DNA of 13,184 nt from contig JAUYHR010000148.1 of NCBI GenBank assembly GCA_030689875.1, positions 1 through 13,184 on the forward strand. Reading direction: 5' to 3'. Numbering within the stretch: position 1 is the first letter of the stretch; the number at the start of each line of letters is the position of its first letter. Origin of the DNA: Nanobdellota archaeon (GTDB lineage: Archaea > Nanobdellota > Nanobdellia > Pacearchaeales > GW2011-AR1). Below, in pieces: positions 5,015 to 13,056 of the stretch. The translations under genes were made by a program, and so were the position numbers. The notes under the pieces were generated by a model that ran no database searches, was not told the DNA's origin, and saw only the letters and a program-made list of their open reading frames with translations.

Positions 5015-8000
5015 ATGGTAGACCCAAATAATTCAAATTTTATAACTAATGAAAAAGGAGACACACTTTATTCTAGATTAGATTCTTTGATTAAGAATAC
5101 AAAAGCATTTGATTGTCTCGTAGGTTATTTCTTTAGTTCAGGATTTTATAGATTATGCGATTATCTTAAATCTCCTGAAAAAGTAAGAATTTTAATTGGA
5201 TTAAATACGGACAAGGGAGTAGCAGAATTGATAAAAAAAGCAGGTTCGCAAAATAACTTGTCAGATTTACAAGTAAAGGAAGTATATGACGAAAATCTTA
5301 TTGAAGATTTCAATAATCATGCTCCAGAAACTAAAAAAATTGAAGACGCTTCTGATTTATTTATAGAGTGGATTAAAAGCAAAAAATTAGAGATAAAAGT
5401 ATATCGCTCCCAAAATATTCACGCAAAAGTATATATTATGTCATTTAATAAAAATCAAGTAGACCCTGGAAGAGTTATAACTGGCTCAAGCAATTTAACT
5501 AAAGCTGGGTTAGAAGATAACCTAGAGTTTAATGTTGTGTTAAAAGATAATCGAGATTACAAATTTGCATTAGATAAATTTAATGAACTTTGGAAAGATT
5601 CAGTAGAAGTTTCAGATTTGTTTGCTGTTTCAATTAAATCAAAAACTTGGTTAAATGAATCTTTATCTCCTTATGAACTTTATTTAAAATTTCTTTATGA
5701 ATATTTTGGAGAAAGAATAGAAGAAGAGGAATTCGATGACGATTCAACTGGAAATGCTTTAAAACTAAAATATCAAGAAGAGGCAGTTAGAGATGCAAAA
5801 TCAAAATTAAAAAAATACGGGGGGGTATTTATTTCAGATGTCGTTGGTCTTGGTAAAACTTATATTGTAGCAAAATTATTAAAAAATTTAATTAAAGAAA
5901 ATCCAAAAGAAAGAATACTTATTTTAGCCCCACCAGCAATAATAGACCGAAATAATCCTGGTTCGTGGGAGAGAATTTTAAGCGAGTATGGGGTTTCAGC
6001 AGTTTGTAGGTCTACAGGAATACTTGATAAAGTTTTGAAACAGGACTTAGAAGATAAAACCATCATTGTAATAGACGAAGCACATAGATTCAGAACAGAA
6101 GAAACAGGACAATATGAAGCACTTCATAAAATCTGCAAAGGAAACAAAAAAATAATTTTGGTAACTGCAACACCTTTAAATAATTACCCTCGAGATGTTT
6201 TAAATCAGATAAAATTATTTCAAAATATTAAAGATAGCGATATTCCTCATGTGAAAAATCTTGAAAAGTTTTTTAATGATTTACAAAAGAAAATTCAAAT
6301 TGCTAAAAAATCTGAAGATAAAAATGAGTATATCAAAGTTATAAAAGATGTATCTAAACAGATAAGAGATAAAGTTCTAAAACCTTTAATCGTTAGAAGA
6401 ACTCGTGCTGAGATTCTTGACCATTTTAAAGAAGACTTAGATAAAGCAAAAGTAAAATTCCCGAAAATAGCAGAACCTCAGGCAGTTTTATATGGGCTTA
6501 GTAAAGAAGAGGAAAAAATATTCGACGAGACTATAAAATTAATCGCACAAGATTTTGAATACATTCGTTATACGCCATTGTTATACATCAATAAAAACAA
6601 ATTAACAATTACTCAAGAGCAAGAAATTTCTCAAAAGAACATGAGAAAATTCATGAAAATTCTTCTCGTTAAAAGATTAGAGAGCAGTTTTGAAGCATTC
6701 AAAAAATCAATCGGAAGATTTATTGAAGCGTATGATGATTTTATATCTGTTTACAAAGATAAAAAGAAAGTTCCAATAAGTAAAAAGTATTCTGGAAAAT
6801 ATTTTGATTATGTTGAAGAAGGGAATGACGATGCTATAATCAGATTAAAAGAAGATGGGAAGTTAGAAGAATATAATGCTTCAGATTTTAAACCAGAATT
6901 TATTAAAGGACTAATAAAAGACAGAGAAATTCTTGAGAGAATAAAAAAAATGTGGGAAAAAATAAAAAGAGACCCTAAATTGGAAAAATTTAAACTTTCA
7001 TTAAAAACAGATAATATTTTGAAGAAAAATAAAATTCTCGTTTTTACAGAATCTACTGAAACTGCTTATTATTTACATGATAACTTGCCAGAAGAAATAA
7101 AGAAAAGAGCTTTAGTTTTTACTGGTGAATCAAATGAATCTGAAAAAAATAATGTAATAAAAAATTTTGATGAAAATTCAAGAGAACAAAATGAAGATTA
7201 TGACATCCTTATTTGCACAGAAGTTTTAGCAGAAGGAGTTAATCTCAATAGAGCTAATGTAGTTATAAATTACGACATCCCCTGGAATCCAGTTAGAGTA
7301 ATTCAAAGAGTTGGAAGAATAAATAGAATTAGCACAAAATTCAAAGAGATTTATACTTATAGTTTTTTCCCGACAGCACAATCAGAGAATCAAATAAGAC
7401 TGAAAGAAACGGCAATATCTAAAGTGAATGCATTTATTCAAATGTTAGGGAATGATTCAAAACTTCTAACTGAAGATGAAGAAGTAGCCCAGCATGGTTT
7501 ATTTGAAATTTTAACTTCTAAAAAATATATTGAAGGAGAAGAATCTTACGGAGAAAGCGAGTTAGACTATTTAGAAGAAATCCGATTAGTAAAAAGAAAT
7601 AATCCAAAACTTTTTAATAAAATAAAAAATCTTCCAAGAAAAGCCAGAACTGGAAAAAAATATTCTTTAGAAAAATCATCTGTTCTAACTTTTTTCAAAA
7701 AGGGAGAATTGCAAAAATGGATTTTATCTGATAAACTTCTGACAAATTCAGAATTGGATTTTTTTGAATCTGCGAAATTTTTAAAATCTTCAGTAAATGA
7801 AGAAGGAATACCCAAAGGACAAGACTTTTATGATTTGTTAGAAAAAAATAAACAAAAGTTTGAAGAATGCACTAAAGAACAGATAGTAGAATTTGAAGGG
7901 AAGGGTGGAAGAGATTTGTCAACAAATGTTTTTAGGATAATAGAACATGTGATGAATTCTTCTCAGTTAACCGATGAAAACAAATTATTTTTGAAGAAAG

Positions 8001-8236
8001 TTCAAGATTCATTAAAGAAGGGGGGAATTGATAGAAATTCATTAAAGAAATTCTTATCAAAAATAAAAAAAGGAAGTATTGTTCCAGAAAGAATATTAGA
8101 ATTAGCTAAACAAGAAATAGACCCACAGTCTCTCCAAAAGACTTACTCCGAGAATATTCGAGTTTCTGATAGACCAAGAGAAGTTATTCTTTCTGTATAT
8201 CTTAGAGGAGAAAAAGATGGCACAACAAAGAACTAA
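5015..8236 (+). CDS. PLD-nuclease/DEAH helicase fusion (SNF2-like), defence or restriction subunit
   Basis: The 1073-residue protein joins an N-terminal phospholipase-D-type nuclease domain to a superfamily 2 translocase. The nuclease part (about 1-200) has one HxK motif, IHAKVYI with H136 and K138, followed by TGSSNLT at 156-162; one motif per chain means two chains must pair for activity. The motor has Walker A VGLGKT (277-282), Walker B/DEAH IDEAH (353-357), motif III TATP (384-387), and in lobe 2 LVFTES (675-680), AEGVNL (739-744) and QRVGRINR (764-771). About 290 residues, partly helical, separate the two lobes. The C-terminal 270 residues are unassigned. GAGGGG precedes the ATG. Its last 20 bases overlap the methyltransferase gene, a strong sign of a shared complex. 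It is expected to translocate on DNA and cut unmarked DNA. Confidence 0.85.
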   Translation: MVDPNNSNFITNEKGDTLYSRLDSLIKNTKAFDCLVGYFFSSGFYRLCDYLKSPEKVRILIGLNTDKGVAELIKKAGSQNNLSDLQVKEVYDENLIEDFNNHAPETKKIEDASDLFIEWIKSKKLEIKVYRSQNIHAKVYIMSFNKNQVDPGRVITGSSNLTKAGLEDNLEFNVVLKDNRDYKFALDKFNELWKDSVEVSDLFAVSIKSKTWLNESLSPYELYLKFLYEYFGERIEEEEFDDDSTGNALKLKYQEEAVRDAKSKLKKYGGVFISDVVGLGKTYIVAKLLKNLIKENPKERILILAPPAIIDRNNPGSWERILSEYGVSAVCRSTGILDKVLKQDLEDKTIIVIDEAHRFRTEETGQYEALHKICKGNKKIILVTATPLNNYPRDVLNQIKLFQNIKDSDIPHVKNLEKFFNDLQKKIQIAKKSEDKNEYIKVIKDVSKQIRDKVLKPLIVRRTRAEILDHFKEDLDKAKVKFPKIAEPQAVLYGLSKEEEKIFDETIKLIAQDFEYIRYTPLLYINKNKLTITQEQEISQKNMRKFMKILLVKRLESSFEAFKKSIGRFIEAYDDFISVYKDKKKVPISKKYSGKYFDYVEEGNDDAIIRLKEDGKLEEYNASDFKPEFIKGLIKDREILERIKKMWEKIKRDPKLEKFKLSLKTDNILKKNKILVFTESTETAYYLHDNLPEEIKKRALVFTGESNESEKNNVIKNFDENSREQNEDYDILICTEVLAEGVNLNRANVVINYDIPWNPVRVIQRVGRINRISTKFKEIYTYSFFPTAQSENQIRLKETAISKVNAFIQMLGNDSKLLTEDEEVAQHGLFEILTSKKYIEGEESYGESELDYLEEIRLVKRNNPKLFNKIKNLPRKARTGKKYSLEKSSVLTFFKKGELQKWILSDKLLTNSELDFFESAKFLKSSVNEEGIPKGQDFYDLLEKNKQKFEECTKEQIVEFEGKGGRDLSTNVFRIIEHVMNSSQLTDENKLFLKKVQDSLKKGGIDRNSLKKFLSKIKKGSIVPERILELAKQEIDPQSLQKTYSENIRVSDRPREVILSVYLRGEKDGTTKN

Positions 8237-11200
8237 AGAGTTAATAAAAAATGCTCTAGAGAACTCTTTTAATCTAAATAGTTTTAAACTTTTTATAAAT
8301 AATCTTCTAAATAAAGCAGACCTTTCAAAAAGCCAAATAATATCTCCTGAAGAAATCAGCTCAGAATTTAAAGACCACATAAAATCCTGCCAATTAATAG
8401 GAGAATACACTGACAAAGAAGACAAAAAGATTCATATTCTTACTGTTCAATTAAATAATGAGCGTTCTATTGAAAGAGCAAGAACTCTTCAAAGAAATTT
8501 TATTGCAAAATATTTAAAAAATAATCCAGGAATTAATTCTTCACTAGTTGCTTTCTTTCAGGAAGGTTCTCCTGACTGGAGGTTTTCATTTGTTAAATTA
8601 GATTTATCTTTAAATGAAAAAGGTAATCTAAAATACGATTTTACTCCTGCAAGAAGATATTCTTTCCTTGTTGGTAAAGATGAATTTAGTCATACTGCCC
8701 AATCTCAGTTAGCTCCAATAATAGAAAATGAGGGAGAGATTTATATTTCTGACATTGAAGAATGCTTCCATGTAGAAAAAGTTACAAAAGAGTTCTTTGA
8801 GAAATATCGAGGGTTATTTGATAGATTACTCAAATCAATAGATAGTTTAATCAAAAAAGATATTAAAATAAAAAAAGAGTTTGAAGATAAAAATATAGAA
8901 AAAGAAGATTTTGCAAAAAGGATTCTTGGTCAAATTGTATTTCTTTATTTTTTGCAGAAAAAAGGATGGTTAGGAATTGAAAAAGACCAACTTTCTAAAA
9001 AGTTTAAAAGATTTGGAGAGGGGGATAAGAATTTTTTATATAATCTATTTAAAAAATGTAAAGAAAAAAATAAGAATTTTTTTAACGACTATTTAGAACA
9101 TTTATTTTATTCTGCTTTAGCACAAGATAGAAGAGCCGATGATGACCAATTTCATCTGCAAGGAATTGATTATAAACTCCCTTTCTTAAATGGGGGTTTA
9201 TTTGAACCTATAGGAACAAACAAGGGATATAATTGGAGAGAAACAGATATTTTAATTTCAAATGAAATTTTTTCTAATTCAAATGGAGAAGGCATATTGG
9301 ATACGTTTAATTTGTATAATTTTACTGTAAAAGAAGATGAACCCATGGAAAAGGAGGTAGCCATCGACCCAGAGATGTTAGGAAAAGTTTTTGAAAATCT
9401 TTTAGAAACAAAAGAAAGAAAGTCTACAGGTTCTTTCTATACTCCGAGAGAGATTGTTCATTATATGTGTCAGCAAAGCCTGATAAATTATTTAGAGACT
9501 AACACTCAACTTAAAAAAGAAATTATTGAAAACTTTGTTAGTGAAAATAATTCACAAGATATTTCTAAAGAAATTGTTGAAAATAAATTTAGGATAGACA
9601 ATCTTTTAAAAGAAATTAAGGTTGTAGACCCTGCAGTTGGTTCTGGTGCTTTTTTGGTAGGAATGATGTCTGAAATTGTAAAAGCACGTTCTTTATTAAA
9701 TTCTGGAAAAAAGATATTTGATTTAAAGGAAGAATGTATTGAAAATAATTTGCACGGAGTTGATATTTCTCCTGGTGCAGTTGATATCTGTCAGTTGAGA
9801 TTATGGCTTTCATTGATAGTTGACGAAGAGGATTATGGAAATGTTAAACCACTTCCTAATTTAGATTACAAAATTATGTGTGGGAATAGTTTAATTGAAG
9901 AATTTGAAGGTATGAAGTTGTGGGATGATAAATGGATGGGAATTAAGATAATAAAACCAAATAGGTTAGAAAAAATAAAAGAAATTGACATTGAAATAAA
10001 TAAACTAAAATCAAAAATTCCTTTTTTAATCAATCAAAAAGAGAAGAGAAAAGAATTAGAGAAAGAAATTAAAAAATTAGAGAAAGAAAAAATAGAATTA
10101 GGAAAAAGTCGAGGAGAAAATTTGCCCTTGTTTGAATCAGATTCAGCAAGAAAACTTATTATTTTAAAAAAATATCATGAAGAATTTACCCATATTAGTG
10201 ATAGAATAAAAAAGCAAGAACAAAAGAAAAAAATCGAAGATGCTACTATTGAATTGATTAAATCAAAACTAATTGAAGAAAACAAAAAAGATTCTTTGAA
10301 AGAAGTTGAAGAAATTTTACAAAAGAAACGTTCTATGCCTTTTTTCCTTTGGAAAATGAATTTTATTGATGTTTTTGATAGAGATAATCCTGGTTTTGAT
10401 GTTGTCATTGCTAACCCCCCTTACGTTTCAAGTTGGAATATGGGTAAGGAAAACAAAGAATATTACCTTAAAAAATTTAAGTCTTCTACGGGACATTATG
10501 ATTTATATATTTTATTTATTGAAAAATCATTTAAATTACTTCGGGAGATGGGTGTTAGCACTTTTATTACTTCGAATAAGTATTTAACTCAAAAGTATGG
10601 ATTGGGAATTAGAAGAATGCTTTTAGAAAATAAGTTAATTTTGATAATAAATTTTAATTTCAATGTTTTTGAAACCGCAACGGTTGATACTGCTGTAACC
10701 ATATGCCAAAAATCAGTGGTTAGTTCAGATAACAACATTAGTATTCTCGACGTTAATTCTCTATTTGGCTTTAGAGATATGAAGTTTAGCATAGTAAAAA
10801 AAACTTTATTAAATGAAAGTAATTTCAGAATGAATTCTAATGTAGGCAAAATTAAGTTGTATAACAAAATAAGAGAAAACACTATTCCCTTAGAAAACAT
10901 TTGTTATATTGACGCAGGAATAGTTGTGCATAGCGAAAAAACAATGCAAAAAAAAGAAGATTTTATCTTTAATAAAAATATTAATGGTCAATATAAAAGA
11001 TACTGCGAGGGGAAAAATATTACTAAGAATAAGCTCTCAAATATTAATAAATATTTAAACTATGCCCCAGAGGTTCATCATAGGGGCAAGTTTAAAGAAC
11101 TATTTGAAAACAAAAAAATTTTAATAAAAGATATAGCTGGTGCAAGTGAGATTGTGTCTGTCTTAGATTATAACAATTTATATATTGACCAAACGATAAG

Positions 11201-11615
11201 AATTTGTGTTTTATTAAAAGATTTAGAAAAAGTAAGCAATTCTCAATTGAACACCTATAGAAGTGATAAATTGACTAGCACGAAAAATAAATTTTTATTA
11301 CCTTATCTTCAGGCAATCTTATCTTCAAGTCTATTAAGCTTTTATTTTTCTGAATTTTTAAGCGATAGGTTACACATCTCTCCACATCAAATAAGAACAT
11401 TGCCAATAAAAAACATTCCAATAGAGCAACAGAAGCAACTTGCAGAAATAGTAGATAAAATAATGTCTATAACTAATGATGAAAACTACGTAAAGAGTGC
11501 AGATAAGAAAGCAGTGGTTAAGGATTATGAAAAGAGAATTGACCAAATAGTTTATGATATATATGATTTAACATCTGAGGAAATTAAAATCGTTGAAGAA
11601 AGCAAGGAAAAATAA
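8217..11615 (+). CDS. Eco57I/PglX-like adenine-N6 DNA methyltransferase
   Basis: The 1132-residue protein should transfer a methyl group from S-adenosylmethionine to adenine N6 in DNA. Motif X TGSFYTPREIV lies at 404-414, motif I VVDPAVGSGAF at 469-479, the acidic motif HGVDISPGAVDICQLRLW at 513-530 and catalytic motif IV IANPPYV at 731-737. Between I and IV is a charged coiled coil (about 584-705). The N-terminal 400 residues include the segments NNERSIERARTLQ and ARRYSFLVG known from large Eco57I-type methylases paired with helicases. The C-terminal 250 residues include a possible target-recognition region and an HsdS-like ending (LPIKNIPIEQQKQLAEIVDK). GAGGAG lies before the ATG, inside the helicase gene. 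No PD-(D/E)XK motif is seen in this chain, so it probably depends on its neighbours for cutting. Confidence 0.88.
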   Translation: MAQQRTKELIKNALENSFNLNSFKLFINNLLNKADLSKSQIISPEEISSEFKDHIKSCQLIGEYTDKEDKKIHILTVQLNNERSIERARTLQRNFIAKYLKNNPGINSSLVAFFQEGSPDWRFSFVKLDLSLNEKGNLKYDFTPARRYSFLVGKDEFSHTAQSQLAPIIENEGEIYISDIEECFHVEKVTKEFFEKYRGLFDRLLKSIDSLIKKDIKIKKEFEDKNIEKEDFAKRILGQIVFLYFLQKKGWLGIEKDQLSKKFKRFGEGDKNFLYNLFKKCKEKNKNFFNDYLEHLFYSALAQDRRADDDQFHLQGIDYKLPFLNGGLFEPIGTNKGYNWRETDILISNEIFSNSNGEGILDTFNLYNFTVKEDEPMEKEVAIDPEMLGKVFENLLETKERKSTGSFYTPREIVHYMCQQSLINYLETNTQLKKEIIENFVSENNSQDISKEIVENKFRIDNLLKEIKVVDPAVGSGAFLVGMMSEIVKARSLLNSGKKIFDLKEECIENNLHGVDISPGAVDICQLRLWLSLIVDEEDYGNVKPLPNLDYKIMCGNSLIEEFEGMKLWDDKWMGIKIIKPNRLEKIKEIDIEINKLKSKIPFLINQKEKRKELEKEIKKLEKEKIELGKSRGENLPLFESDSARKLIILKKYHEEFTHISDRIKKQEQKKKIEDATIELIKSKLIEENKKDSLKEVEEILQKKRSMPFFLWKMNFIDVFDRDNPGFDVVIANPPYVSSWNMGKENKEYYLKKFKSSTGHYDLYILFIEKSFKLLREMGVSTFITSNKYLTQKYGLGIRRMLLENKLILIINFNFNVFETATVDTAVTICQKSVVSSDNNISILDVNSLFGFRDMKFSIVKKTLLNESNFRMNSNVGKIKLYNKIRENTIPLENICYIDAGIVVHSEKTMQKKEDFIFNKNINGQYKRYCEGKNITKNKLSNINKYLNYAPEVHHRGKFKELFENKKILIKDIAGASEIVSVLDYNNLYIDQTIRICVLLKDLEKVSNSQLNTYRSDKLTSTKNKFLLPYLQAILSSSLLSFYFSEFLSDRLHISPHQIRTLPIKNIPIEQQKQLAEIVDKIMSITNDENYVKSADKKAVVKDYEKRIDQIVYDIYDLTSEEIKIVEESKEK

Positions 11616-11633
11616 CATAATAAGAAATATAAA

Positions 11634-12173
11634 ATGAGCAAAAAATTTGAATGGATGGAAATAGAAATAACAGAAGATATGCTAATTGAGGCAAGACAAA
11701 ATGTTAAAAAATATAACACCTTTAACCTATTTTGTGGAGATTATGCACAAAAGCTTGCTGGAGAAGTTGGAAGATTAGCTCTTAGAAAATATTTAATTGG
11801 TGCAAGTATACCTTTCGTAGAGGATACACGTATTGGCAACAAGGATGAATTTGACTTCAAAATAAAAGATAAAAATGTTTCTCTTAAGACACAATTAGTA
11901 AATTATCTTCCTGAGGAAAGATGGAGATGTGAGGTTAATGAAAAGCAATTGAATAATCCTTGTGATTTTCATCTCTTTGCAAAAACTAATTTGTCAAAAA
12001 ATAAAGTCTGGCTGGTGGGAATAATCTCTAAGGATAGATTTGATAATAAGGGAATCTTAAGAAAAGAAGGAGAAATAATGGAGGATAATTTCAAAAAGTG
12101 GGCAATTAAGGAGACCAAAAAAGATGTTTCTATTTTAGAATTAGACCCAATTAATGCTTTCTCTCATTTATAA
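11634..12173 (+). CDS. PD-(D/E)XK-like nuclease candidate, third gene of the system
   Basis: This 179-residue protein follows the methyltransferase after 18 bases. It shows a restriction-endonuclease-like pattern: a helix with E44 (LAGEVGRLALRKYL), then DEFDFKI with D74 and VSLKTQ with K85, the spacing expected for the metal-binding aspartate and lysine. The usual glutamate of ExK is replaced by serine (SLK), as occurs in some families that use a residue elsewhere; E44 may supply it. The rest (WLVGIISKDRF, ILELDPINAF) fits an alpha/beta fold. It could be the cutting or a structural subunit of the helicase-methylase unit. No clear ribosome site is visible. A Holliday-junction or Vsr-type nuclease is a less likely alternative. 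Confidence 0.55.
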   Translation: MSKKFEWMEIEITEDMLIEARQNVKKYNTFNLFCGDYAQKLAGEVGRLALRKYLIGASIPFVEDTRIGNKDEFDFKIKDKNVSLKTQLVNYLPEERWRCEVNEKQLNNPCDFHLFAKTNLSKNKVWLVGIISKDRFDNKGILRKEGEIMEDNFKKWAIKETKKDVSILELDPINAFSHL

Positions 12174-12410
12174 GTAGAATATCTCCAATTTATTCTTGGC
12201 TTCTATAACACTTATGTGCCTGAAGCAGAGGCAAAGAAAGGAGAGACAAGGTTGAGGAGAAAAAATATAAAAAGTAAAGATTATTTGGAAAACCAAGATA
12301 AGCAGTTAATAGTAAAAGAATTAGAAAAGAAAATAGATAAAATGGTTTATGAATTATACGAGCTAACACCTGAAGAGATTGAGATTGTTGAGAACTTCAA
12401 TAAAAAGTAA
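12174..12410 (+). pseudogene. Remnant of a second methyltransferase C-terminus
   Basis: Directly after the TAA of the nuclease gene the same frame stays open for 78 codons. Its last 43 residues align without gaps to the last 43 of the methyltransferase, with about 21 identities; for example MVYELYELTPEEIEIVEN against IVYDIYDLTSEEIKIVEE. The start EYLQFIL also recalls PYLQAIL at 1029-1035 of the methyltransferase, so the piece may be a deleted copy that kept two blocks. The only possible start is a GTG at 12216 with no ribosome site. The differences show it is not a fresh duplication but the stump of a diverged relative, lost by deletion. A 64-residue protein from the GTG cannot be excluded. 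Confidence 0.65.
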
Positions 12411-12644
12411 ATATTAGTTTTCGGACAGAAAGAAAACTATTCGGTTAGTTTGATATTTATCGGACTGAGTTGGTTAGATTTTTTTAGAATTATTCTACCA
12501 AAACTACTCAATCACTTGAAAGTCGTTAGAATAAAATAAAATTTCTCTACTCCCGACCCCGATTTCTATTTTTTATAAATGCCTTCGGAATTTTTTTGAA
12601 ATCAAAGTCGCTCGTCGAACCCGGGTTCTCGTCTTAATTTAAAA
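12411..12644. other. Intergenic stretch with a GC-rich palindrome
   Basis: No gene is supported here. The stretch is AT-rich except for CTACTCCCGACCCCG (about 12548-12562) and the perfect 12-base palindrome GAACCCGGGTTC at 12617-12628, which resembles the T-arm sequence of tRNA genes. These may be scraps of decayed tRNA genes next to the tRNA pair, or a recombination site; neither can be shown. Confidence 0.35.
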
Positions 12645-12663
12645 ATGCAACTTTCAGTTGCAT
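12645..12663 (-). terminator. Hairpin with T-run downstream of the tRNA pair
   Basis: ATGCAACT and AGTTGCAT form a perfect eight-base-pair stem with a three-base loop. On the minus strand it lies five bases after tRNA-Cys and is followed by TTTTTAAATT, so it is placed to end the tRNA transcript. Confidence 0.55.
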
Positions 12664-12668
12664 AAAAA

Positions 12669-12740
12669 GCGGAGGGTGGGACTCGAACCCACGAAAAGAA
12701 GCTCTGCAGGCTTCCGCAGTAGCCGCTGTGCCACCTCCGC
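12669..12740 (-). tRNA. tRNA-Cys (anticodon GCA)
   Basis: The 72-base sequence folds fully: acceptor GCGGAGG with CCTCCGC, a three-pair D stem GCA/TGC, anticodon stem GAAGC/GCTTC around the loop CTGCAGA (anticodon GCA), and T stem GTGGG/CCCAC with loop TTCGAGT. No CCA is encoded, as is common in archaea, and there is no intron. It follows tRNA-Arg after three bases and should share its promoter. Confidence 0.95.
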
Positions 12741-12743
12741 AAT

Positions 12744-12817
12744 GCCCGAGATGGGATTTGAACCCACGACCTACTGCTTAGAAGGCAGTCGCTCTATCCA
12801 GGCTGAGCTACCCAGGC
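12744..12817 (-). tRNA. tRNA-Arg (anticodon TCT)
   Basis: The 74-base sequence folds as a standard tRNA: acceptor GCCTGGG with CTCGGGC (with G-T pairs), D stem GCTC/GAGC, anticodon stem ACTGC/GCAGT around CTTCTAA (anticodon TCT), and T stem GTGGG/CCCAT with loop TTCAAAT. It reads AGA and AGG codons, which are common in the neighbouring genes. It is the first gene of the tRNA pair, with a TATA-like box about 27 bases upstream. Confidence 0.95.
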
Positions 12818-12839
12818 ATTAAATTAGAAAAATAAAATA

Positions 12840-12849
12840 CTATTTAAGT
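12840..12849 (-). promoter_or_regulatory. TATA box for the tRNA pair
   Basis: ACTTAAATAG-like sequence on the minus strand lies about 27 bases before the 5' end of tRNA-Arg, the normal spacing for an archaeal promoter. Confidence 0.45.
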
Positions 12850-12882
12850 TTTATCAGCATAAATTTTGTAGCGAAGAATGGA

Positions 12883-13001
12883 TATCCAGGCCGAGCAACT
12901 TCGTGGTAGGCAGTACTATTGTAGTTTTCTTTTACATTGTAGCTTTTCTTTTTTTAAAAGAAAAACCCAGTGCGTGGTCTCGAATTGAGCTACCCAGGCA
13001 T
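12883..13001 (-). pseudogene. Scrambled tRNA-Arg fragments
   Basis: Two pieces of the adjacent tRNA-Arg recur here. The 16 bases at 12986-13001 are identical to its 5' end (12804-12819: acceptor plus start of the D arm), and 12883-12896 match its D-loop region (12795-12808) at 13 of 14 positions; a GTACTGCCT piece of the anticodon stem lies between. The order does not allow a tRNA fold, and no 3' acceptor strand is found, so this is not a functional tRNA. A nine-pair hairpin TTTTCTTTT/AAAAGAAAA (12944-12964) separates the pieces. Confidence 0.5.
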
Positions 13002-13056
13002 GTATAAATAAAGAAAAAATTCTATTTAAAATGTTTCTATTAGAATTAAAAAAATT

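Noticed and set aside
12744..13001. tRNA-Arg as a classic att site
   Set aside because: Integrases usually duplicate the 3' part of a tRNA gene. Here the repeated piece is the 5' part, in scrambled order, and no integrase gene is in the window.
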